A stretch of DNA of 64,000 bases from Gemmatimonadaceae bacterium. GTDB taxonomy: Bacteria; Gemmatimonadota; Gemmatimonadetes; Gemmatimonadales; Gemmatimonadaceae. Positions 15,871 through 24,071 of the stretch are shown here, in pieces. The notes under the pieces are model-generated. The model was not told the DNA's origin. It saw only the letters and a program-made list of their open reading frames with translations, and did not search any database. Every line of letters starts with the position of its first letter. Position 1 is the stretch's first letter. Location: positions 62,001 to 126,000 of the forward strand of contig JAIEMN010000011.1 in the NCBI GenBank assembly GCA_019752115.1, in the 5' to 3' direction. A program made the translations under genes and the position numbers.

Positions 15871-16935
15871 ATGCGCCCTCACCGCATCCTTGGCGCCGGT
15901 CCATCCGGCCTTGCCGCCGCCATCGTGCTGGCGCGCGCGGGTGAGGCCGTGGAGGTCTATGAGCAGCAGGCGGATTGCGGGGCCCGCTTCGGGGGCGATC
16001 TGCAGGGGCTCGAGTCCTTCTCCTCGCCGCACGACGTGCTCGACGAGCTCCGCGCGGCGGGGCTCGCGACCCACTTTCTGGCCCGTCCGTTCACGAGCGG
16101 CTGGCAGTTCAACGGGCGTCGGGCCGATTACCACGACTTCGGGGGACCGGCCTTCTATCTCGTGCGTCGGGGCACGATGCCCGATGCGATCGATCAGGTG
16201 CTCAAGCATCAGGCGCTGGAGCTTGGTGTGACGATCCGCTTCGGTGCCACCCTCGCGGATGAAGCCGCCGACATCGTTGCCACCGGCCCGCGTGGGCGGC
16301 GCCCGTACGCGATCTGCAAGGGCTTTGTCTTCCGGACCGATGCACCTGATGTGGCGGCTGCGCTGCTCGATGACGCCGCGGGCTTCAAGGGCTACAGCTA
16401 CCTGCTGGTGAGCGGCGGCGAGGGGTGCCTCTGCACCTCCCTCTGGAGCGACTTCCGGCGGGTGGGCGCCTGTCTGGCGGCGGCGCGGCAGACGCTGTTC
16501 GCCCGCTGGCCCATGGCCATTCGGGACGAGCGCGCGGTCGGTGGTCTCGTGCATTTTTCGGGTCGCCCGGCGTGGCGGGCCGGGGCCTCCCTGCTGGTGG
16601 GCGAAGCCGCCGGGCTGCAGGACTTTCTCTGGGCCTTTGGCTTACGCACCGCGCTCCGATCGGGCGTGCTCGCGGCGCAGGCGTTGCTGGGGCAGCATGA
16701 CTACGTTGCGGCGGCGGATGCGTCGTTCACGGCGCACCTGCGCGGCGGGGTGGTGAATCGCTTTCTGTGGGAGCTCGGTCGCTTTGGGCGCTACGCGGCG
16801 CCGATGGCGGCACTCCGCTGGCGGGGCGCCGGACGGCTGATGCAGGAGTTCTACGGGTTCAATCGCGTGCAGCGGATGCTCTATCCACTGGCGCGCGGCT
16901 ACGTGCGGGCCGCCCACCCGCACCTGACGGTCTGA
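15871..16935 (+). CDS. FAD-dependent oxidoreductase, geranylgeranyl-reductase-like
   Basis: A protein of about 354 residues with the FAD-binding motif GAGPSGLAAAIVLARAG right at its N-terminus and an acidic VEVYEQ strand. A second flavin motif, LLVGEAAGLQDFLWAFGLRTALRSG, matches the GDAAG region of the geranylgeranyl reductase/PHBH superfamily. Its substrate is unknown; relatives reduce isoprenoid double bonds or hydroxylate aromatics. ATG 15871 is used because the Rossmann strand begins directly after it; ATG 15835 in frame adds 12 residues. The kinase gene follows after eight bases, so the two may be co-transcribed. Confidence 0.78.
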   Translation: MRPHRILGAGPSGLAAAIVLARAGEAVEVYEQQADCGARFGGDLQGLESFSSPHDVLDELRAAGLATHFLARPFTSGWQFNGRRADYHDFGGPAFYLVRRGTMPDAIDQVLKHQALELGVTIRFGATLADEAADIVATGPRGRRPYAICKGFVFRTDAPDVAAALLDDAAGFKGYSYLLVSGGEGCLCTSLWSDFRRVGACLAAARQTLFARWPMAIRDERAVGGLVHFSGRPAWRAGASLLVGEAAGLQDFLWAFGLRTALRSGVLAAQALLGQHDYVAAADASFTAHLRGGVVNRFLWELGRFGRYAAPMAALRWRGAGRLMQEFYGFNRVQRMLYPLARGYVRAAHPHLTV

Positions 16936-16943
16936 GATCGCTG

Positions 16944-19900
16944 ATGCTCGCTGGCACCCAACTCGATCACTTCGAAATCCTGCAGCGCCTGGGCGCCGGT
17001 GGGATGGGCGAGGTGTACCACGCCCGCGACACGCGTCTCGGGCGCGAACTCGCGCTCAAGCTGCTGCCGCCCACCCGCGTTGGCGACTCCGATGCCACCG
17101 AGCGCTTCCTGCGTGAAGCGCGCGCCGCGAGTGCGCTCAATCATCCGAACGTCATTACGGTGTACGACATCGGTCGCGGCGATCGCGGCTGGTACATCGC
17201 CATGGAGCTGGTGAAGGGGCGCACGCTCTCGTCGCTCGCCGATGGCTCGCTCGATGTGCGCTCGGCGTCCGGGCTGGGGGCGCAGGCGGCGCGTGCACTC
17301 GCCGTGGCTCACGATGCCAGCATCGTGCATCGCGACATCAAGCCCGACAACCTGATGCTGCGCGAAGACGGGTACCTCAAGGTGCTCGACTTCGGACTCG
17401 CGCGTCTCTTCGAACATGATGGATCACGGCCGGTCGAAGAGGAGTTCAAGACCGGCACCGGCATCATCATTGGCACCCTGCGCTACCTGTCGCCCGAGCA
17501 GGCCGCGGGCGATCCGGTCACGTCGGCGGCCGACGTCTTTTCGCTCGGGATCGTGCTGTACGAGCTGCTGGCGGGGGCACACCCCTTTGCGAGCAGCAGC
17601 GGCATGGCCGTTGTCGGCGCGATCCTCACCAAGGAGCCGGCGTCGCTCGCCGAGTTGCGGCCGTATCTGCCGACGGCGCTGACCTCGCTGGTGCACGCGA
17701 TGCTGCGGAAGGATCCGTCGCAGCGTCCAAGCGCGGCGGAGGTGGCCGCGAGCCTCGAAGCGGTGGCCGCGGTGGCGACGCCGGAGTCGCGCACGGTGCT
17801 GGTGTCGCGCCCTGCGCCGAGTGCCACCGGCGCCGCCAGCGCGTATCACCCGCGCACGGCGACCGTACGCAGTGCGACCCTCGTGGGGCGGCAGGCCGAT
17901 CGCACACGCCTGCTCGATGCCTGGACGCGCGCGCAGGAAGGCCATGGCCAGCTGCTGGGCGTGGCCGGCGAACCGGGGGTGGGCAAGTCCACGTTCGTGG
18001 ATGCCTGCCTCGCCGAGCTCTCCACCAGCAGCGGCATCATCGCCGCGCGCGGGCGCTGCTCGGAACGTCTCGCCGGCACCGAAGCTTTCCTGCCAATTCT
18101 GGAAGCCCTCTCGAGCGCGGTGCGCGCCGATCCGAGTGGCGAGGTGCGCACGTTGCTGCAGCGCCACGCGCCGACGTGGTACAACGAGTTGGGCGAGTCC
18201 ACGCTTGCGGCCAGCCCGTACGCCAAGAGCGGCGAGATCGTCCCGCAGGGGCTGCAGGCCGCCTCGCCGGAGCGCATGAAGCGCGAGATGCTCGGCTTCG
18301 TGGATGCGACCGCGCGCGTGCGCCCGTTCGTGATGTTCCTCGAGGATCTGCACTGGGCCGACGCGTCCACCGTGGATCTGCTGGCGTATCTGGGCAATCG
18401 GCTCGACACCTTGCCGATGCTGCTCATTGCGACGTATCGCCCGACCGAGATGCAGTTGGCGCGCCATCCGTTCCTGCCGGCGCACCTCGATCTGCAGGCG
18501 CGCGGGCTGGCGTCGGAGATCCTGCTCGACTTCCTCGAGCTCGACGAAGTGCGCGAACTGCTGGAGCGGCGCTACCCCGGCAACCAGTTTCCGGCGACGT
18601 TCGCCGAACTGCTGCACGCGAAAACCGAGGGGAGCCCGCTGTTCCTCGTGGACCTGTTGCGCTGGCTGGGCTCACAGGGCGCGATCGCCGATTTCGGCGG
18701 CGCCTGGCAGCTCACCGGCGCGATGCCGCAGTTCGAGAGAGACCTGCCGCCCTCGGTGCGCGGCATGATCCAGCGCAAGATCGAGCAGCTGGAAGAAAGT
18801 GATCGCCGCCTGCTCATGACGGCGAGCACACAGGGGTTCTTCTTCGACTCCACGATTCTGGCCGACGTGATGGGGCTCGATCAGGGTGACGTCGAAGAAC
18901 GACTCACCACGCTCGAGAAGGTGTACGCCTTCGTGAAGGCGGTGGACGAGGTCGATCTCCCCGATCGCTCGCTGTCGATGCGCTATCGCTTCGTGCACGT
19001 GCTCTATCAGAACGCGCTGTACGCCGGCTTGCCCACGTCGCGCCGCGTGAGCACGAGCGCACAGGTCGCGGGCGCGCTCGAATTGCGGCATGGCGCCCAG
19101 GCGCGCGAACTCGCGGCGGAGCTGGCGGTGCTCTGGGAAACCGGGCGCAATCCGGCCAAGGCCGCCGGCTATTACGCACTCGGCGCGACGCGCGCGGCGG
19201 AGAAGTTCGCCTATACGGAATCGGCCGAGCTGGCGGCTCGCGGGTTGGCGCAGATCGCCCTTGTGCCCGATGGCCCCGAGCGGACGACGCTCGAGATCGG
19301 GCTCCGCGTGGCGCTTGGCTTCACCAGCGTGGTCACTCGCGGCTTCCAGGCCCCCGAGACGTTCGAGCACATGAACCGCGCGCATGAGCTGTCGCTCAAG
19401 AGCGGGCAGACGCCGCAGCTGGTGCCGGTGTTGTGGGGGCTCGTGGTGTATCACATCGCCAGCGGCAATTCGCCGCGTGCGTTCGAATATGGCAAGCAGA
19501 TGCTGTCGCTGGCGTATCCGAGCGGCGATCCGCTGCTGCAGGCGCTTGCCGAAAGTGCCACGAGCGGCGGGTCCCTGTTCTGCGGCGAGCTGGCGTTGAG
19601 CATGGCCTCGCAGGAACGCGCCGAAGTGCTGGTGACGCCCGACATCCGGGCGGCGATTCGTGCGATGGTGGGCTCGGACCTGCTCATCCTGAGCCGCTGC
19701 CAGTCGGCGCGTGCGCATTGGATGACGGGCGACATGGATGGCGCCCGCGCGCTCTTTGATCGCTCGATGGCCGAAGTGCGCGCCTCGCGTGACCCGCGCG
19801 ACCGCGCCCACGTGGCGCTCCATCTGGCGGAGTTCGAGCTCGCCGCCGGGCGGCCGGCGGAGGCCGAACGCGTGACGACCGAGGCGCTGATGGTCTGTGA

Positions 19901-20327
19901 AGAGTACGGGGTGGCGAGCGAGCGGCTGTGGACCGCCGCGTATCTCGGTGCGGCGCAGCTGCGCCTCGGCAAGACGGAACAGGGGATCGCGACGCTCGAG
20001 CAGGCGATCGAGATGCTCACGATGTTCCAGTGCTTCGCCAGCGTGACGGAGTACTACGGCTTCCTCACCGAAGGGTACCTCGCTGCCGGACGCGTGGCCG
20101 ACGCGCGCCGCGCGATCGATGCCGGCTTTGCCACGCTCGCCCGCACCGGTGAAGTGGTATGGGGGCCGATGCTGCATCTGCTCCGCGCAGAGGTGACGCT
20201 GGCCGAAGATTCCCGGTCGCGCGCCGCCGCCCGCCTCGATGTCGAGGAAGCGTGGCGCATTGCGTCGGCGCACGGCGCGCGCCGGGCGATGGGGGCGGCG
20301 GAGATGGCGCTGGCGCGGCTGACTTGA
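16944..20327 (+). CDS. Serine/threonine kinase fused to AAA ATPase and TPR region
   Basis: A 1127-residue multidomain protein. The kinase domain (about 9-275) is complete: GAGGMGEVY 17-25, Lys39, HRD at 129-131, DFG at 149-151, and SPEQAAGDPVTSAADVFSLG. A linker leads to an AAA_16-type ATPase with Walker A GEPGVGKST (about 342-350) and a Walker B region MFLEDLHWAD. The C-terminal half consists of TPR-like helices (AELAARGLAQIAL, GIATLEQAIEML). No transmembrane segment is evident. The layout matches large bacterial regulatory kinases that couple phosphorylation to an ATPase/TPR sensor, as in myxobacteria and Gemmatimonadota. The target is unknown. Confidence 0.92.
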   Translation: MLAGTQLDHFEILQRLGAGGMGEVYHARDTRLGRELALKLLPPTRVGDSDATERFLREARAASALNHPNVITVYDIGRGDRGWYIAMELVKGRTLSSLADGSLDVRSASGLGAQAARALAVAHDASIVHRDIKPDNLMLREDGYLKVLDFGLARLFEHDGSRPVEEEFKTGTGIIIGTLRYLSPEQAAGDPVTSAADVFSLGIVLYELLAGAHPFASSSGMAVVGAILTKEPASLAELRPYLPTALTSLVHAMLRKDPSQRPSAAEVAASLEAVAAVATPESRTVLVSRPAPSATGAASAYHPRTATVRSATLVGRQADRTRLLDAWTRAQEGHGQLLGVAGEPGVGKSTFVDACLAELSTSSGIIAARGRCSERLAGTEAFLPILEALSSAVRADPSGEVRTLLQRHAPTWYNELGESTLAASPYAKSGEIVPQGLQAASPERMKREMLGFVDATARVRPFVMFLEDLHWADASTVDLLAYLGNRLDTLPMLLIATYRPTEMQLARHPFLPAHLDLQARGLASEILLDFLELDEVRELLERRYPGNQFPATFAELLHAKTEGSPLFLVDLLRWLGSQGAIADFGGAWQLTGAMPQFERDLPPSVRGMIQRKIEQLEESDRRLLMTASTQGFFFDSTILADVMGLDQGDVEERLTTLEKVYAFVKAVDEVDLPDRSLSMRYRFVHVLYQNALYAGLPTSRRVSTSAQVAGALELRHGAQARELAAELAVLWETGRNPAKAAGYYALGATRAAEKFAYTESAELAARGLAQIALVPDGPERTTLEIGLRVALGFTSVVTRGFQAPETFEHMNRAHELSLKSGQTPQLVPVLWGLVVYHIASGNSPRAFEYGKQMLSLAYPSGDPLLQALAESATSGGSLFCGELALSMASQERAEVLVTPDIRAAIRAMVGSDLLILSRCQSARAHWMTGDMDGARALFDRSMAEVRASRDPRDRAHVALHLAEFELAAGRPAEAERVTTEALMVCEEYGVASERLWTAAYLGAAQLRLGKTEQGIATLEQAIEMLTMFQCFASVTEYYGFLTEGYLAAGRVADARRAIDAGFATLARTGEVVWGPMLHLLRAEVTLAEDSRSRAAARLDVEEAWRIASAHGARRAMGAAEMALARLT

Positions 20328-20344
20328 GATGTGAGACCTGAGAC

Positions 20345-20459
20345 GAACTGATCGCACAGAGCACACGGGGAGCCACAGAGAACACAGGGAACGACGATTC
20401 TTCTTTCAAGCGGTTCTCTGTGTACCCTGTGGTCCCCGTGGACTCTGTGCGAGCAGTTC
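20345..20459. repeat. Long imperfect inverted repeat 1 (arms 48 and 47 bases)
   Basis: The left arm is 20345-20392 and the right arm 20413-20459, with a loop of about 20. The arms match at 41 of 47 positions with one indel; both carry GCACAGAG, CACGGGGA, CCACAG and ACACAG blocks. It lies between the kinase and the M28 peptidase genes, which run in the same direction, and would form a very stable stem in RNA. Confidence 0.8.
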
Positions 20460-20493
20460 AACGATTCATCGACTACTTACGAGAGTTCGAACC

Positions 20494-21870
20494 ATGCGCA
20501 CCGCGCGTCTTGCCCTGCTGTTCACTGTGAGTCTTGCGACGTCTCTGCCGGCGCAGGTACGTCCCGATGCTGATTCCAGGGTTGCGGCGCTCGTGGCGTC
20601 GGTGTCGCAGGAGCGGTTGCAGGCCATTGTCACCAAGCTCGCGAGCTTCGGCACGCGCAACACGTTGTCCGATACCGTATCGAACACGCGCGGCATCGGG
20701 GCGGCGCGGCGGTGGATCTACAATGAGTTCAAGTCGTACAGCCCCAAGCTGCAGGTGTCGTACGATGTGCATCACGTGCTCGAGCAGGGGCGCATCACGA
20801 AGGATGTGGACATCGTGAACGTGGTCGCCATCCTGCCCGGCAAGTCGGCGCGCCGGGTGTATGTCTCGGGGCACTATGACTCGGTAAACCCGCGGAATAC
20901 CTCGAGTGCCGGCGTGAATGGGGCAAACGTGTCCGGGGCGGCGGTCGGCGATGCGATGCTGCGCGCCGGGCAGGACTACGACACGCCCGACGCGCCCGGG
21001 GCCAACGACGATGGCAGCGGCACCGCCCTCACCATGGAGCTCGCGCGCGTCTTTGCGAACAGCGGGCTGCAGTTCGACGCCACCCTCGTGTTCGTGACGT
21101 GGGCCGGTGAAGAGCAGGGGCTGGTGGGCTCGATGGCGCACGCGCAGACGATCGCGGCGCAGAAGGTGGTGGTCGAGGCCAACCTGAACAACGACATCGT
21201 GGGATCGAGCCTTGGCGGCAACGGCATCATCGACGCCGAGTCCGTGCGCATCTATGCGCTCGGGCCGGAAGACTCGATGAACCGTTCACTGGCGCGCTAC
21301 ATCGCCCGCATCGCCGGCGTGTACGTGCCGAGCCACACGATCCGCCTGATGGCGCGTGAGGATCGCTTCGGGCGCGGCTCCGACCACTCGAGCTTCACCG
21401 CGTTCGACTTTCCGGCGATCGTGTTCCGCGAAGCCAACGAGAACTACAACCGCCAGCACAACAGCGAGGACAAGGTGGAAGGGATGGACTTCCGCTACCT
21501 CGCGCAGAACGCGCGGGTGAACGCGGCGGCCGCCGCCTCCATCGCCCTCGCACCGGCCGCGCCCAAGGTCACCACGCCGCAGGGCACCTCCGTGACGCTG
21601 AGCCGCGGCCAGAGCGGCTACGACGCGGCGCTCCAGTGGCAGCCGAGCGAGGGGGCGGCGGGGTACAAGGTCTATTGGCGCACCGCCTGGACCAACGACT
21701 GGGAGAAGTCGCAGATCGTGGGGAACGTCACCCGCTTCACGCTGCCCAACGTGTCGATCGATGACTACGTGTTCGGGGTGGCGGCGATCGGCGCCGACGG
21801 AGCGGAGTCATTGGTGAGCGCCTATGTGTCGCCGGTGCGGCGGATGCAGGAGGTCAAGGTGCGGAAGTAG
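20494..21870 (+). CDS. Exported M28 family zinc aminopeptidase with C-terminal Fn3-like domain
   Basis: A 458-residue secreted peptidase. Signal peptide 1-20 (ending LPAQ). Zinc-site residues of the M28 family are visible: His127 in GHYDS, Asp172 in GANDDGSG, Glu206-Glu207 in WAGEEQG, an Asp in LNNDIVG and a His in RQHNSEDK. The catalytic domain spans about 35-350. The last 100 residues (GYDAALQWQPSEGAAGYKVYWR and VFGVAAIGADG) resemble a fibronectin type III module. It probably removes N-terminal residues from peptides in the periplasm. It is flanked on both sides by long inverted repeats. Confidence 0.92.
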   Translation: MRTARLALLFTVSLATSLPAQVRPDADSRVAALVASVSQERLQAIVTKLASFGTRNTLSDTVSNTRGIGAARRWIYNEFKSYSPKLQVSYDVHHVLEQGRITKDVDIVNVVAILPGKSARRVYVSGHYDSVNPRNTSSAGVNGANVSGAAVGDAMLRAGQDYDTPDAPGANDDGSGTALTMELARVFANSGLQFDATLVFVTWAGEEQGLVGSMAHAQTIAAQKVVVEANLNNDIVGSSLGGNGIIDAESVRIYALGPEDSMNRSLARYIARIAGVYVPSHTIRLMAREDRFGRGSDHSSFTAFDFPAIVFREANENYNRQHNSEDKVEGMDFRYLAQNARVNAAAAASIALAPAAPKVTTPQGTSVTLSRGQSGYDAALQWQPSEGAAGYKVYWRTAWTNDWEKSQIVGNVTRFTLPNVSIDDYVFGVAAIGADGAESLVSAYVSPVRRMQEVKVRK

Positions 21871-21882
21871 GGTGGGGTTTCC

Positions 21883-21986
21883 TTTGAGAACTGAGAGCCG
21901 AGCCGTGAGCGGCGAGATGTGAGCGGTGAGACTCTTGTCTCTGAGCTCACATCTCGATGCTCATGGCTCGGCTCTCGGTTCTCAAA
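21883..21986. repeat. Long imperfect inverted repeat 2 (two 50-base arms)
   Basis: Arms 21883-21932 and 21937-21986 match at 43 of 50 positions around a TCTT loop. The outer part reads TTTGAGAAC-GAGAGCCGAGCC, preceded by GGGGTTTCC. It fills the junction between the convergent M28 and GMC genes. The outer sequence is shared with repeat 3. Confidence 0.85.
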
Positions 21987-21999
21987 CGCAACCTCTCTA

Positions 22000-23541
22000 T
22001 CACCGCCCCTTCAGGTGCTCCGCCAACCGCAACGCCAGCGCCACGATCGTCAGCGTGGGATTCGCGGCCCCCGCCGTGGCGAAGACGCCGCCGCCGGCGA
22101 TGAAGAGGTTGGCGACGCCGTGGACCTGGCAGTTGGCATCGACCACCCCGGTGCGCGGAGAGGCGCTCATGCGCAGGGCGCCGAGATCGTGCCAGCCGCC
22201 GCTGATGAACGGCGGCCAGTCGGCCTGCTCGGCGCGGAGCCAGTCGCGGAGCTGCACACGCCCCACGCCCAGGCGGGCGAACTCGCGGCCGAGGGTGAGG
22301 TACATCGTGCGCAGCGAGTGGCGATCGAGGGGCGTGAGCGCCCAGTGAAAGTCGGCGCGCGGTACGCCCAGCGCGTCGCGCTCGCGGGTGATCGTGACGC
22401 GCGAGGCCGGGTTGGGGGCCTGCTCCTGTCGCGCCACGAGTGAGACCCGCGGCTGCGCGCGTACGCTCGCAGCGTCGTGCGGCTGCTCGGCCGCTTTCAT
22501 GATCGACGTCAGGCTGTCGCGTGTTTCGCGCCGGTACTCCTCGAGATCGGTCGGCGAGTTGTTCTCGAAGGTCGTACGCGGTTCGCCCTCGGCGGGCATG
22601 CCTTCGATCGCGACGGTGACATTGAGCGTGCCCAGCCGCTCCTGGGCAGCGGGGGTGAGGGCGATCTCCGCGCGGGTCTTGGTGACGCCAAAGTCGTAGC
22701 GATAGAGACGCATCGACTGCGGCTTGAGCAGGACCGCCGAGCCGGCGGGCATCTCGAGATGCTCCATGAAGCCGCGCCCCACCTGATCGTACGCGTTGCC
22801 GACCCCCTGCGGATTCTGCGCCGTGCTCGCGAGCAGCAGGCGCACATTCTGGATGGTGCTGGCGGCGAGCACGAAGCGGGCGGCGCGCACGCGAAAGCCA
22901 CGACCGTCCAAGTGCGACACGCGTACGGACTCAACGGCCGTGCCGCCTTCGCGCATCTCGAGCGCGGTGACGTTGGCGTACGTGTAGAGCGTGACATCGC
23001 GCGCGGCCTCGAGCGGCGCGCGGAACTTGCTCCCAAAGCGCGTGGGCGCGGAGAACTGCCAGATCTTTTCGTGCAGCACCGCGCGATCGAGCGGCAGCCA
23101 CTCGCGGCGCGCGTCCTGCGCGACCCACCACGCCGGGTCGTACTGATAGGGCCCCAGATCGAGCAGCGGATGGGCCTTGGCGTAGAACGGGTCGAGCACG
23201 TCGCGCGAGATCGGCCAGCCGCTGCCGGGGACCCAGCTGCGGGTGGTGAAGTCCACCGCGTCGAGCGGCGCGCAGTAGCCCCCCCAGTGGCCGGTGGACC
23301 CGCCGAAGTAGTGGAGCCGTGCGGCCTCGAGCGGGAAATACGGCAGCCCGGAGAGGGAGCCGCGATAGAGTGCCTGGAGCGCGTCCTCGCGGTCAAAACC
23401 GCCCCCTTCCAGAAGCACGACGCGCTTGCCGGCGCCGATGAACGCGAGCGCGATCGGAATACCCGCCGCACCGGCGCCGACGATGCAGAGGTCCGCGTCG
23501 ACGATGGTGTCGTTCGGGAGCGAACGGGCGTCGATGTGCAT
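22000..23541 (-). CDS. GMC family oxidoreductase
   Basis: A 513-residue flavoenzyme of the glucose-methanol-choline type. FAD motif GAGAAG at 22-27, second motif YFGGSTGHWGGYCAPLD, a GWHDLGALRMS segment with the catalytic His, and the terminal GVVDANCQVHGVANLFIAGGGVFATAGAANPT with the conserved Asn. Such enzymes oxidise alcohols or sugars; the version paired with a small Tat-exported subunit resembles membrane-bound gluconate/fructose-type dehydrogenases. The GMC protein has no signal of its own and may be carried out with the small Tat protein encoded three bases upstream. Confidence 0.9.
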   Translation of the reverse strand: MHIDARSLPNDTIVDADLCIVGAGAAGIPIALAFIGAGKRVVLLEGGGFDREDALQALYRGSLSGLPYFPLEAARLHYFGGSTGHWGGYCAPLDAVDFTTRSWVPGSGWPISRDVLDPFYAKAHPLLDLGPYQYDPAWWVAQDARREWLPLDRAVLHEKIWQFSAPTRFGSKFRAPLEAARDVTLYTYANVTALEMREGGTAVESVRVSHLDGRGFRVRAARFVLAASTIQNVRLLLASTAQNPQGVGNAYDQVGRGFMEHLEMPAGSAVLLKPQSMRLYRYDFGVTKTRAEIALTPAAQERLGTLNVTVAIEGMPAEGEPRTTFENNSPTDLEEYRRETRDSLTSIMKAAEQPHDAASVRAQPRVSLVARQEQAPNPASRVTITRERDALGVPRADFHWALTPLDRHSLRTMYLTLGREFARLGVGRVQLRDWLRAEQADWPPFISGGWHDLGALRMSASPRTGVVDANCQVHGVANLFIAGGGVFATAGAANPTLTIVALALRLAEHLKGR

Positions 23542-23544
23542 CGC

Positions 23545-23970
23545 TCAGCCCAGGGCGACGCGCGCACAGCAGCGCGCTTCGCTGTCGGCGATCACCCAGC
23601 CGTCGGGGAGCGAGGTCGCGCCGACGGTGTATTCCTCGTGAATCACCTCCGTCAGCGGCGGCAGCGGCTGCCAGGGCCATTGCCGCCGGGCGCGCTGGGC
23701 ACCGCGGAGGGCACTGGTGAGCGCCTCGGGGGTGGCCTCCGCCGGGTGGGCGGCAAGCCAGGCCTGTCCGATGCTCCGCACCAGGGCTGGATCGAGCGCC
23801 GGTGGCAGCGCGGCACCCGCCTCGGAAACGGTGACCAGCGGGCTGTCAGCTCCCTGACAGGCGGAGGCGGCGATACTGAGGGTACTCAGTGCGACTGCGG
23901 CCGGCACGGCCGAGAGCGCACTGACCGCCGCCCGACGACTGATCGGGCGCGCCGAGGGATCGAGAGCCAT
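23545..23970 (-). CDS. Small Tat-signal lipoprotein, gluconate-dehydrogenase subunit 3-like
   Basis: A 141-residue protein with SRRAAVSAL (11-19), a hydrophobic core and a lipobox-like ASAC near 38, so both Tat and lipoprotein signals. The mature part holds ALRGAQRARRQWPWQPLPPLTEVIHEEYTVG and ends with SEARCCARVALG. Position, size and Tat signal match the small partner of GMC dehydrogenases, which escorts and anchors the flavin subunit. The GMC gene follows after three bases. It is divergent from the GT2 fusion gene. Confidence 0.68.
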   Translation of the reverse strand: MALDPSARPISRRAAVSALSAVPAAVALSTLSIAASACQGADSPLVTVSEAGAALPPALDPALVRSIGQAWLAAHPAEATPEALTSALRGAQRARRQWPWQPLPPLTEVIHEEYTVGATSLPDGWVIADSEARCCARVALG

Positions 23971-24071
23971 GCGGCGAACGTAGGGACGCCGCGACTGGGG
24001 TTCAAGCGCGCGGCTGCTAAAGGTTGCCGCCGTCGATTCACTCTCGACCCTGAAACGCCGATCATATACGC

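Noticed and set aside
14579-16231. A 550-codon plus-strand open frame antisense to the MpaB-type gene
   Set aside because: His/Arg-rich composition without domains, and it runs through the start region of a real divergent gene pair.
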